Positions 1 to 7,790 of a stretch of DNA of 55,516 bases are shown here, piece by piece. Under the pieces are notes generated by a model that ran no database searches, had not been told where the DNA came from, and saw nothing but the letters and a program-made list of their open reading frames with translations. Position 1 is the first letter of the stretch. The number at the start of each line of letters is the position of its first letter. The stretch comes from JAGOBX01 sp036733285 (GTDB lineage: Bacteria > JAGOBX01): NCBI GenBank assembly GCA_036733285.1, contig DAINAU010000003.1, forward strand, positions 1 through 55,516. The letters are read 5' to 3'. The position numbers and the translations under genes are program-made.

Positions 1-289
1 AAATCAACGGTTAATAAAAAAAATATGAAAACGACCCTGAACAAGGGTCGAATTTCAAGACAGCATTAAATTCAACCCTTTCAGGGTTGTATCTTCAAGT
101 TTTTTAATACCGCAGGTTTCACCTGCGGTTACTTGAAATTCAACCGCGTTCGCGGTTGAAGATTATTAAAATCGTATTTTCTTTAGAAAACTAAAAAAAT
201 AGCTTTATGTTTCTTACTGACCGTTTCGCCTGATTGTTAAGTAAAAAAGTGGAACTTTTTGGAAGCGCATTCTTCGGCTTTTCGGTTTT
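1..289 (-). repeat. Multi-hairpin dispersed repeat, copy A (cut by window start)
   Basis: A non-coding block with a chain of short perfect hairpins. These are 32-50 (7-bp stem, loop GAACA), 73-89 (7 bp, loop TTC), 109-129 (9 bp, loop TTC) and 141-158 (8 bp, loop TT). The right arm of a further hairpin lies at about 3-9. The same order of hairpins and spacers recurs at 28721-29045 (copy B). Similarity resumes at about 236-289, inside the 3' end of the adjacent 97-aa gene. The window start cuts off the first hairpin. No coding frame fits it. The layout recalls REP/BIME-type elements mobilised by RAYT transposases, but no transposase is in the window, so that is inference. Confidence 0.75.
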
Positions 290-530
290 GAAATTTTCGA
301 CTTTTTTTATTTGGGATTGTAATAATAAAAAAAGGAATCATTTCCCCAAAAATACGATGTTCATTAATAACGCCGACAAGAAACATACCTATAAAATATA
401 AAATAAAAACATACATTATTTTTTGTAAATGATTATTTTTTATAAATCGAAAACAAAATATAATAATAATAAATAAAATATTGGTTATAATTTTTATATT
501 ATTTGAATTTGTTCTATTTATACAATTCAT
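237..530 (-). CDS. Small hypothetical membrane protein, 97 aa
   Basis: I recognise no family. The first 20-odd residues after MNCINRT and the segment around residues 36-55 are strongly hydrophobic, suggesting two membrane spans with a charged middle (RFIKNNHLQK). The C-terminal third is polar and basic. The last residues (KAEECASKKFHFFT) lie in sequence resembling the 3' end of the methyltransferase gene at 29015, where it meets copy B of the repeat. The natural C-terminus may therefore have been replaced by repeat sequence. ATG start at 530 with no visible Shine-Dalgarno sequence. It may be a degraded gene. Confidence 0.4.
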   Translation of the reverse strand: MNCINRTNSNNIKIITNILFIIIIFCFRFIKNNHLQKIMYVFILYFIGMFLVGVINEHRIFGEMIPFFIITIPNKKSRKFQNRKAEECASKKFHFFT

Positions 531-596
531 ATTTATTTTTTTTAATTTAATTTTCTTTAGACGGATTTCAGAAAAAAATAATTCTCATGCAAAAAA

Positions 597-824
597 TTAA
601 ATTTTCTTTTCCGACAAATTCCGGCGTAAGCGGTTTAAATATAAACCCGAAATTATCGGTCCAATAATTGGTATAAATATATTGACAATCAGCAATAAGA
701 TTTTTTTGCGGTTCATTATATTCGATATTGATATTTTAAAAATTAAGTATAAAGAATAAATATACAGTAATATTATTAGTATCATTATCGTATTGGCTAT
801 AATTGAAAAATTAATATCTATCAT
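597..824 (-). CDS. Small two-span membrane protein, 75 aa
   Basis: Two hydrophobic segments (about residues 8-32 and 42-62) are separated by a short basic stretch (NRKK). The second ends in IIGPIISGLYLNRLRR. Its proline-glycine pattern loosely recalls the membrane-anchor domain found at the N-terminus of phospholipase D-like synthases, but I would not assign it. The ATG at 824 has a good ribosome-binding site (AGGGG, about 834-838, 9 nt upstream), which supports a real gene. It is followed downstream by the 97-aa membrane protein after a 66-nt gap. Function unknown. Confidence 0.6.
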   Translation of the reverse strand: MIDINFSIIANTIMILIILLYIYSLYLIFKISISNIMNRKKILLLIVNIFIPIIGPIISGLYLNRLRRNLSEKKI

Positions 825-905
825 ACTATTTCCCCTTTTAAATTAAATCCGGATAATGAAACAAAAAAATTTAATCTTTGTTCCCAATTTAGTATTTCAA
901 CAATC

Positions 906-1104
906 AAGATAAACTCATTTAATGCAGTTGGAAAAAATGAAGTTTTTCAAAACATTGCTGTCGCTTGTTAAAACTTCTAAAAACGCAAAAACTGCGTAGT
1001 ATCGTTTTGTTCATTTGAAAAATTGCTAAACCATAGAGTTTTACTTTGCTTTCAGCAATTTTTCAAAATCTTATTGCAGTTTTTGAATTAAATGAAGTTA
1101 TCTT
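906..1104. repeat. Imperfect inverted repeat, about 200 bp
   Basis: The ends at 906-923 and 1087-1104 are an 18-nt inverted match (16 of 18 identical). Resemblance continues inward on both arms (GCAGTT and CATTTAAT words, and a shared ATTGCTG near 952-960 and on the other strand near 1053). A nested hairpin has arms at 1017-1027 and 1054-1064 (11 bp, perfect). The right arm overlaps the last codons and stop of the 439-aa lipoprotein gene. The middle holds a small stem at 983-997 followed on the minus strand by four to five T, perhaps a weak terminator. The gap 825-1097 otherwise holds nothing I can name. It looks like a MITE-like element, which is inference. Confidence 0.5.
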
Positions 1105-2417
1105 CTTTCTCCAATATAATCGCATAACAAGTCTGTAACTTTTTTATACTTTTTCATATTGGTTCCCTTATTTAATAGCGAATATGCCCCAGTTTCATTG
1201 TTTATCAAGAATTCAACCGTTGCAACCCTTAATACTTGCTTTTCTATCGCTTCATCGTATAGCAAAAGTATATTTGAATTTGTTTCAGCTATTTTTTTCA
1301 GTTTATCAATTTCTATCTTAGGCAAATCAAAAATCACAACATTATTACCGAACGGATCAATATTATGTATATCCGAATATGTAATATCGCCTTTTGCTAA
1401 TCCCGCGCGAATGCCCGGACTATTGTAGACCACGACATCAGCATTTGTTTCTTCTTTTATTGCAGTTAGAACAAAATCGCCGATAGGTGAACGACGGCTT
1501 AAACTGTGAGAATAATCTTTTTCTATTCTACCAACTTTTTTATTTAATTTTTTAAAATTACTCGCATTTTCAGCAATGACTTTATCTTTAATTAATTTAT
1601 CAATTGGATCGTTATCTTTAAAAAAATATTCCTTTTCAGATAACAATCTAACCTTTTTTTGTTTTTTACCTGACACCGGAATATATTTGATTTTCAAATG
1701 AGCAATATTATTACCTCTTCTTACTCCATTGGTTACTGAAGTAATTATTGAATATATTTTTGTTAATTCATCTTTATCCGGCGGATAATATTGCGACCAG
1801 TGTCCTAATATAATGTCAACTCCCATTTTTTTATATTCATTCCAATCTCGATTGATAGCATCGTGAGCCAATAAAACTATTAAATCAACTTTCTGATTTT
1901 TTAAATCATCAATAATTTTTTTATGTTCAATATATGTTTGCTTTTCTTCATCAGGAGAGTAAATAATGCTTATGACTCCAAGTGAAATATTGTCTTTTTT
2001 AATTATAGCGCTTTTTGCAACAGTAGTTGAAATTTGATATTTTTTATAAAATTGATTGTTTTCGCCGATTAGAGGCATTTTTAATTCAGGCAAGGCTGGC
2101 GAATTTACATCAAGGTTTCCTAAAACAATTGCATCAAAATTACAACTATTAACTAAAAGCGCCGGACTTTTTCCGTCTGTGATATTAGCTATTGAACTTC
2201 CCCATAGCGCATCGCCGCAGTCAAATAAAAATGTAGTTTCATCTTTAGTTAATAATTTATCGACATATCCTTTAATCATCGGAAATCCGCCGTAGTTATT
2301 CTGGTTTTCTAAATATCCATTTATTGCGCCAGTATGAACGAAATTAATTATTTTTGAACTACAAGATGAAAATAGTAAAGCATTTAAACAAACAATTTGT
2401 ATTAATATTTTTTTCAT
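1098..2417 (-). CDS. 5'-nucleotidase/UshA-family lipoprotein with degenerate metal site
   Basis: The 439-aa protein has a lipoprotein-type leader (hydrophobic stretch ending SSC, Cys19), so it is probably membrane-anchored in the periplasm or at the surface. The body has the two-domain layout of the 5'-nucleotidase family: a calcineurin-like phosphoesterase domain and a C-terminal substrate domain (GDFVLTAIKEETNADV, then NSPGIRAGLAKGDI). Several catalytic motifs are altered. The usual D-x-H of the first motif reads GAIN (HTGAINGYL), and the usual GNHE/GNHD reads GNLD, losing the catalytic His. FDCGD, LLAHD and ILGHW keep their metal-ligand candidates. The protein may be inactive or have changed chemistry. 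The ATG at 2417 is preceded by a weak AGAG. It appears to be a single-gene unit. Confidence 0.8.
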   Translation of the reverse strand: MKKILIQIVCLNALLFSSCSSKIINFVHTGAINGYLENQNNYGGFPMIKGYVDKLLTKDETTFLFDCGDALWGSSIANITDGKSPALLVNSCNFDAIVLGNLDVNSPALPELKMPLIGENNQFYKKYQISTTVAKSAIIKKDNISLGVISIIYSPDEEKQTYIEHKKIIDDLKNQKVDLIVLLAHDAINRDWNEYKKMGVDIILGHWSQYYPPDKDELTKIYSIITSVTNGVRRGNNIAHLKIKYIPVSGKKQKKVRLLSEKEYFFKDNDPIDKLIKDKVIAENASNFKKLNKKVGRIEKDYSHSLSRRSPIGDFVLTAIKEETNADVVVYNSPGIRAGLAKGDITYSDIHNIDPFGNNVVIFDLPKIEIDKLKKIAETNSNILLLYDEAIEKQVLRVATVEFLINNETGAYSLLNKGTNMKKYKKVTDLLCDYIGERR

Positions 2418-2563
2418 AGTAAGCAGCTCTCTTTATTAAAGATGATTTCAACTACCTCAACATACTCAGATTCCGCAATTTCTTATATTGCTACAAAAAT
2501 GAAAAACTTTTTAACTGTTTAGAAAAGAGTTTGAAGAATGACTTTCTGACAATTGATAAATTT

Positions 2564-3415
2564 CTATTTTAAATTTTTTTTGTAAAACTTATTTTTATTA
2601 TTAGAATTAACAAAAAGGTTTTCTAATTCGGTAGATATTGATTCCGCTTTACCCAACCACAAAATTCCATTTGAATTCAGCGAATTATAAAATTTTTTTA
2701 AAATCGAATTCTGTAACGGTTTGGTAAAATATATAAAAACGTTTCTGCAAACTATTAAATCAACATTTTCCAAAAAACCGGACGATACGAGCGAATGAAA
2801 ATCAAAATGAATGTTTTTCTTTATTTCATCGGATACCGCTACGGTATTCAAGGTTTCTGGCAGAATATATTTTTTAGCGACTTCAGGAATACAATCAAAA
2901 TTAATTTTGTCTATACTATAAATTCCTCTAACCGCGGTTTCAAGATGTTCGCAAGCTATGTCTGTGCCTGTAATCTGCATTTTCAGCGGTAAATTATTTT
3001 TCTTAATATATTCATAAATCAGTATTCCAAGAGAATAGGTTTCTTCGCCTGAAGCGCAGCCTGCGCTCCAAACATTAATTTTATTTCGTTTTTTAGATAA
3101 AATATTGACAATAAGTTCCGGAACAATTTTCGTTTGAAATAAATCCCAATATTCTAAATCTCTATAAAACTCTGTAACGTTAATGGTCAAATCTTTTATC
3201 AGTCGGTTATACTCGCTGAAATTTTCTCCAAGATAATTATAATATTCCTCAAAATTATTTGTCGACGAATGATAAAACCGTCTTGAAATTCTTCTATAGA
3301 GCGTGGATTCCCTGTAATCGCGGAAATCGAAATTTGTGGCTTGATAAATTCTATCAAGAATTAGATTTAAAAAAAATCTGTCGTTTTCTTTAATACCCCA
3401 AAACGCGTTTTGCAT
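2564..3415 (-). CDS. cheR: CheR-type SAM-dependent protein methyltransferase
   Basis: The protein has the CheR architecture. An N-terminal helical domain holds the arginine-rich stretch YRRISRRF. The SAM-binding domain has motif I WSAGCASGEETYS, then TGTDIACEHLETA, the conserved VCRNVFIYF, and a terminal GILWLGKAES. Classical CheR methylates glutamates on chemoreceptors. No other chemotaxis gene is in the window, so the target is unknown. I prefer the ATG at 3415 (MQNAFWG). An upstream in-frame TTG at 3451 would add 12 hydrophobic residues, but that TTG coincides with a promoter-like TTGACA. The gene stands alone, with 146 nt to the next gene downstream. Confidence 0.85.
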   Translation of the reverse strand: MQNAFWGIKENDRFFLNLILDRIYQATNFDFRDYRESTLYRRISRRFYHSSTNNFEEYYNYLGENFSEYNRLIKDLTINVTEFYRDLEYWDLFQTKIVPELIVNILSKKRNKINVWSAGCASGEETYSLGILIYEYIKKNNLPLKMQITGTDIACEHLETAVRGIYSIDKINFDCIPEVAKKYILPETLNTVAVSDEIKKNIHFDFHSLVSSGFLENVDLIVCRNVFIYFTKPLQNSILKKFYNSLNSNGILWLGKAESISTELENLFVNSNNKNKFYKKNLK

Positions 3416-3423
3416 ATAAAGGA

Positions 3424-3451
3424 AATATATAAAATATAAAAAAATTGTCAA
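3424..3451 (-). promoter_or_regulatory. Candidate sigma-70-type promoter for the cheR-like gene
   Basis: Reading the minus strand, TTGACA (3451-3446) is followed after 16 nt by TATATT (about 3429-3424). The predicted transcription start lies within a few bases of the preferred ATG at 3415, so the mRNA would have almost no leader. Seen directly: the two hexamers and their spacing. The leaderless reading is inference. Confidence 0.4.
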
Positions 3452-3530
3452 CCTTTAAAATAATGAATCGAATGCATATCCGCATATAATAACAACGCCA
3501 AATTTTTACGGCAAAAAAATTTAAAAAGAT

Positions 3531-4412
3531 TTACAAAAATAGTTTTATTTTTAAAGCCGTCCATAATTTGAAGTAAAATGATAACGATATTCTTCCGTTT
3601 AATATTGAATTATAATCATAACTGATTTTTTTCAATAATTCATAATATATGTTTTTTATTATCTCCAATGTGAACAAATATTTTTTTTGCGGTTTATTAA
3701 TATGTTTTTCACATTCAGAATAGTAGTTTTCAGCAAGATTTTTAATAAATGACAGCAGAGGATTTAACTTTTCAATATCATTGCATTCAAGATATTTTTC
3801 ATACTCGTTTTCATCCATTCCGAATTTTTTAAGCCATTCTTTCGGAATATATCGCCTTTTTTTTGAGTGGTCTTCTTTTATATCGCGTAAAATATTTGTC
3901 AGTTGAAGAGCTATTCCCAGATTTTCGCCGTATTTAAATAAATCGGCAGTCCGTTCTGATTTAGGAACAAACAACTCTATGCATACATACGCCACTTTGC
4001 TTGCAACCTTAAAACAATAATCGTATAATTCTGCAAACGTCTCGTAATGAGTTTTAAATAAATCGCTTCGGACTCCTTTAACTATATCATATAAATGTTC
4101 TTTCGATAATTCGTATTTTTTTACTACAAACTGCAATGCCGTGAACATTTTATCGTCTATCTCCGCGTTTGAAAAACATTTTTCGAACATATTGTCAAAT
4201 TCTAAAAATTGTTTTTGTTTTGTTGCAATATCATTTTGTTCGTCGTCCGCAATATCGTCGGCGATTCTGCAGAATCCGTAAACCGTATAAATCGCGTCTC
4301 GCAAATGTTTCGGCAGAAATAAAAACGAAAAATAAAAATTTTTCGCATTGCTGTAAGTCAAATCCCTGCAGTATTTAAATGATTCGCCAATTGTATATTT
4401 TGAATTTTCCAT
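3531..4412 (-). CDS. Squalene/phytoene synthase family protein
   Basis: The 293-aa length is typical of the family, which condenses two prenyl diphosphates head to head (squalene, phytoene or hydroxysqualene). Both aspartate-rich magnesium/diphosphate motifs are present: DDIAD (52-56) and, within LQLTNILRDIKED, D177-x-x-x-D181. The flanking signatures YGFCRIADDIADD and RRYIP are also as expected. No membrane anchor is obvious. It follows the radical SAM gene by 14 nt and is probably co-transcribed with it, suggesting that an isoprenoid lipid is made and then modified. No squalene-hopene cyclase or carotenoid desaturase is in the window, so hopanoid and carotenoid routes cannot be told apart. 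Confidence 0.88.
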   Translation of the reverse strand: MENSKYTIGESFKYCRDLTYSNAKNFYFSFLFLPKHLRDAIYTVYGFCRIADDIADDEQNDIATKQKQFLEFDNMFEKCFSNAEIDDKMFTALQFVVKKYELSKEHLYDIVKGVRSDLFKTHYETFAELYDYCFKVASKVAYVCIELFVPKSERTADLFKYGENLGIALQLTNILRDIKEDHSKKRRYIPKEWLKKFGMDENEYEKYLECNDIEKLNPLLSFIKNLAENYYSECEKHINKPQKKYLFTLEIIKNIYYELLKKISYDYNSILNGRISLSFYFKLWTALKIKLFL

Positions 4413-4426
4413 ATTCCGCAGTCTGT

Positions 4427-5857
4427 CTATCTTTTTTTAATTACGTAAAATAGTATTTTCATTCCGTATCTAATCATAGCCGTCAGATGATAAAAATTTT
4501 TGATTCCGCTTATCCGGTTCGCAATATATTTCGGGCGAATATAAAATTTTCGAATGGCATACTTTCGTAATTTCAATAATTCTTCCGTAGATAAATATCC
4601 GCTTATATTCGTGGGTTTGCTGAAATAATTGCCGCCGAAACTATTTTCTTTTCCGCCGTATTCTTTAAACAATTCAGTTCCGTTAAAAGCGGTTACAATA
4701 TGAAATTCCGCGTAATCCAGATTTAAATCAATAGCGAAATTAATTGTTTTAAGGATATCGTCCCGTTTTTCCCAAGGAAATCCAATCATAAAAAATCCAT
4801 AACATTCAACGCCGCATTTTTTTATAATTGAAACCGCATTGATTATTTCGTCTGCTGTAATTCCTTTTTTTAATCTTGAAAGCGTATAGTTTGAAGCCGA
4901 TTCAATGCCAAGCGCTATAAGACGGCATCCGGCTTTTTTCATAATTTCAACCGTCTCCAAATCCAGCGGTTTTACCCTCGAATTTGCAATCCAAGAAATT
5001 TCCATTTGTTCTTTCAATATTAAAGAACAAAGTTTTATAACCCATTCTTTATTTATTGTGAACGTGTCGGCTCTGAAAAAAAAATCGTATATGCCATATT
5101 TTCGGACGCATTCTTTCAGTTCTTCAATTATATTTTCAGGCGAACGAAATCTGACTTTTTTCCCGGAAATAACAGGCGTCAGACAATACACGCAGTTTGC
5201 CGGACATCCTTTCGCGCTTTCTATTGTCGCCATAGGTCTATTATTATCAGGTCTGACGTATAATTTATTATTCATCAAATCGCGAGCCGGAAACGGAATT
5301 GAATCCAAATTTTCAATTAAAGCAGGTTTATCAGGAAGAATCCATTTATTATCTTTTTTATACATTATGCCGTTTGTTCCGGCAATCTCTTCCGAACTCT
5401 TAAAATGATTCAGTAGTTTTTCCAATACCGCTTCAAATTCGCCCGTTACCGCATAATCAAGATTTTTAATGTAGTTATTAATAATTTTTAAATCCGCTTC
5501 TTTAAGCGTTGTAAATACCGCTCCTTTAGCGATAATGACAATTTTTGAATTATTTCTTTTTATCAAATCAAATATTTCAGAATCATCAATTATTGACCCG
5601 TTTGTCGAAGATATGAAAACAATATCAGGTTTTATAGCATTCAAATCCTCGTTTAACGATTCGTATGTTTTTGATTCTGACGGATAATCGCGCAAATACG
5701 CTTCAAATCCGAGTTTCCGCGATATCGAGCATACATATCCCAGATCATTGCTTGCCCTTTGAGTTATTGTCGGGCTGTCTTCTATAGAAGCCTGACACCT
5801 TTCTTCGCTTCTTTGGATTTTTTTACCCGGCGGATATATCGCGAAAATTTTTTTCAT
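4427..5857 (-). CDS. B12-binding-domain radical SAM protein (476 aa)
   Basis: A Rossmann-like N-terminal region of about 190 residues matches the cobalamin-binding domain of class B radical SAM enzymes in layout, without a visible DxHxxG motif. It is followed by a radical SAM core with C218-x3-C222-x2-C225 (KGCPANCVYC) binding the [4Fe-4S] cluster. Later come the ALGIESAS stretch and GFFMIGFPWE, both typical of the family. The N-terminus (YPPGKKIQRSEERCQ, then ASNDLGY) marks a distinctive subfamily that I cannot name. It sits 8 nt after apbE and 14 nt before the squalene/phytoene synthase gene, so a polyprenyl or hopanoid-like lipid is a plausible substrate by context only. Confidence 0.85.
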   Translation of the reverse strand: MKKIFAIYPPGKKIQRSEERCQASIEDSPTITQRASNDLGYVCSISRKLGFEAYLRDYPSESKTYESLNEDLNAIKPDIVFISSTNGSIIDDSEIFDLIKRNNSKIVIIAKGAVFTTLKEADLKIINNYIKNLDYAVTGEFEAVLEKLLNHFKSSEEIAGTNGIMYKKDNKWILPDKPALIENLDSIPFPARDLMNNKLYVRPDNNRPMATIESAKGCPANCVYCLTPVISGKKVRFRSPENIIEELKECVRKYGIYDFFFRADTFTINKEWVIKLCSLILKEQMEISWIANSRVKPLDLETVEIMKKAGCRLIALGIESASNYTLSRLKKGITADEIINAVSIIKKCGVECYGFFMIGFPWEKRDDILKTINFAIDLNLDYAEFHIVTAFNGTELFKEYGGKENSFGGNYFSKPTNISGYLSTEELLKLRKYAIRKFYIRPKYIANRISGIKNFYHLTAMIRYGMKILFYVIKKR

Positions 5858-5865
5858 ATTTCGGT

Positions 5866-6861
5866 TTAATTTTTAAATTCTTCCATTTCAATTTTATCTT
5901 TAGATTTGACAAATACGCTGATATTTTGAATTTTCAAAAAAATTCCGGCTATTAAATTTCTATATTCGGATTCCGACGCCATTACCGCTGTGGCAATTGC
6001 GTCCGCCGTCATAGCTGACGCCGATTCGACAGTTACGCTTCTTAAATAATCCGCGTTTTTACCTGTTTTAGGATTAAAAATATGGCAATAAGATTTACCG
6101 TTAAAAATCACAAACCTCTGATAATCTCCTGACGTCGCCGTTGATTTGTTTGATAATTTCAACACTTTAAGATATTCATCTTGTTTATCGGGATTTTGAA
6201 TCGCAATATTCCACTCCTCGTTTTCATTCTTTTTTCCGAACGCGTAGACGTCCCCGCCCGCATTAATAACTCCGCTCGTAATTTTATTTTTTGTTAAAAT
6301 CTCTATCGCTCTGTCTATCGCGTATCCTTTTGCTATTCCGCCTAAATCTATTTTTAAAAACTTATTTTTAAAAAATATAACTCCGTCGGCAATTTCAATA
6401 TTTGACGAACCTAAATATTGAAAATTTTCTTCGGACAATTTTAGCGAATCAAAAACTTTTGAATCATCAGTTAAATTAAAGTCCCAGAATTGACCGATTG
6501 TATAAACGCTTATATCAAAATATGAATCCGTCAATTCGTAATACTTTAAACTTTCTTTTAAAAGAAATTCTTCTTCTTTGTCAATTTTTACCGAATCAGT
6601 TTCGCGGTTATTAATTTTATACACTACGCTTGCTTCGATTGATTTGCTGAATTTATTTTCGATTCGTCTAAATTCGTCGAACGCTAAATTAATTATTTTT
6701 TCAGACTGAATCGATTCCGGTATTCTTACGGTTATGAGCGTATCCATAAGAAGTTCTTCTTTCATAACGTATTCTGTTTTCTGATTTATTCCCCCGGAAG
6801 AACAAGAAATAAAAAACAAATATACTGTTAAGATTGGCGTTATTATTTTACTTAAGTTCAT
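5866..6861 (-). CDS. apbE: ApbE-family FAD:protein FMN transferase lipoprotein
   Basis: The enzyme attaches FMN covalently to threonine residues of periplasmic flavoproteins such as Rnf/Nqr subunits. From the ATG at 6861 the leader ends in FISC (Cys20), a lipobox, so it is probably anchored facing the periplasm. Family motifs are present: IDLGGIAKGYAID, NAGGDVYAFG, TSGDYQRF, HIFNPKTG and the C-terminal MTADAIATAVMA with metal-binding Asp. A TTG at 6873 overlapping the era stop would add four residues, but the ATG gives the better signal peptide. It sits between era and the radical SAM gene in a tight run. Its flavoprotein target is not in the window. Confidence 0.9.
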   Translation of the reverse strand: MNLSKIITPILTVYLFFISCSSGGINQKTEYVMKEELLMDTLITVRIPESIQSEKIINLAFDEFRRIENKFSKSIEASVVYKINNRETDSVKIDKEEEFLLKESLKYYELTDSYFDISVYTIGQFWDFNLTDDSKVFDSLKLSEENFQYLGSSNIEIADGVIFFKNKFLKIDLGGIAKGYAIDRAIEILTKNKITSGVINAGGDVYAFGKKNENEEWNIAIQNPDKQDEYLKVLKLSNKSTATSGDYQRFVIFNGKSYCHIFNPKTGKNADYLRSVTVESASAMTADAIATAVMASESEYRNLIAGIFLKIQNISVFVKSKDKIEMEEFKN

Positions 6862-6869
6862 TGTAAGAA

Positions 6870-7784
6870 TCAATATCCGAGTTCTTTCAGTTTTGCGTCG
6901 CTATGCCGCCAGTTTTCCTGAACTTTGATTTGAATATCAAGATACGCGGGTTTATCGAGATATTCTTCTATTTCCTTTCTGCTGATTTCGCCAATCTTTT
7001 TCAGCATACTTCCTTTCTTTCCTATTAATATTCCTTTCTGAGAATCGCGCTCTACATAAACGTTGACTTTTATATAACTCTTCTTATTTTTTTCGTTCAG
7101 AATTTCCGTTTTGCATGTTACTGCATGGGGAATTTCTTGTTTAGTCAGTTCAATAATTTTTTCCCTGACTAATTCCGAAATATAAACCGAATCCGCAACG
7201 TCCGTAATCGTATCCTTGCTATAATAAGGTTCGGAATTTTTTAAATATTTCTTTATGACTTTAATCAGTTCGTCAATATTATATCCGCGTTTAGCCGATA
7301 CCGGAACTATTTCGTCAAACTTATACGTTTCCGAAATCTTTTTTATCATAAAAAATAAATCTTCTTTTGTTATTTTATCAATTTTATTTAAAACAAGAAT
7401 TTTTGCCGCTTCAGATTTGTCTAAAAAATTTATATGTTCGATTATTTTTGCCGCTGAAAATTTGTTCTCGTTTAAAAGTTCGGCGTCAACTACCGCTAAT
7501 ATCGCCGATACGTCAATAAACGAAGAATTTATTTCCTTTATCATATACTTGCCAAGCTGATGTTTGGTCTTATGTATGCCCGGCGTGTCTATTAAAACTA
7601 TTTGCGAATCATCGTCGTTATAAATACCTTTTATCTGAAACCTCGTCGTTTGAGGTTTGGGCGACGTTATGGCAATTTTTTCTCCGAGAATTTTATTCAA
7701 AAGCGTAGATTTTCCGGCGTTTGGCAAACCTGTAATCGAAGCTATTCCGGATTTGAATTCAATTTCATTATTTTTCGATTTCAT
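6870..7784 (-). CDS. era: GTPase Era (16S rRNA/30S ribosome assembly)
   Basis: The full-length 304-aa Era has GTPase motifs G1 GLPNAGKST (19-27), G3 DTPGIH, G4 NKID and G5 SAKRG. A C-terminal KH RNA-binding domain has the GILIGKKGSMLKKIG loop. Era binds the 3' end of 16S rRNA in the cytoplasm during small-subunit maturation. The gene follows the PorV-like gene by 6 nt and overlaps or abuts apbE, so it is embedded in an operon with envelope genes. Confidence 0.96.
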   Translation of the reverse strand: MKSKNNEIEFKSGIASITGLPNAGKSTLLNKILGEKIAITSPKPQTTRFQIKGIYNDDDSQIVLIDTPGIHKTKHQLGKYMIKEINSSFIDVSAILAVVDAELLNENKFSAAKIIEHINFLDKSEAAKILVLNKIDKITKEDLFFMIKKISETYKFDEIVPVSAKRGYNIDELIKVIKKYLKNSEPYYSKDTITDVADSVYISELVREKIIELTKQEIPHAVTCKTEILNEKNKKSYIKVNVYVERDSQKGILIGKKGSMLKKIGEISRKEIEEYLDKPAYLDIQIKVQENWRHSDAKLKELGY

Positions 7785-7790
7785 AAAAAA

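Noticed and set aside
1..236. CRISPR array or integron attC site
   Set aside because: The hairpins differ from one another, spacers are uneven, and there is no repeat-spacer periodicity, cas gene or integrase.
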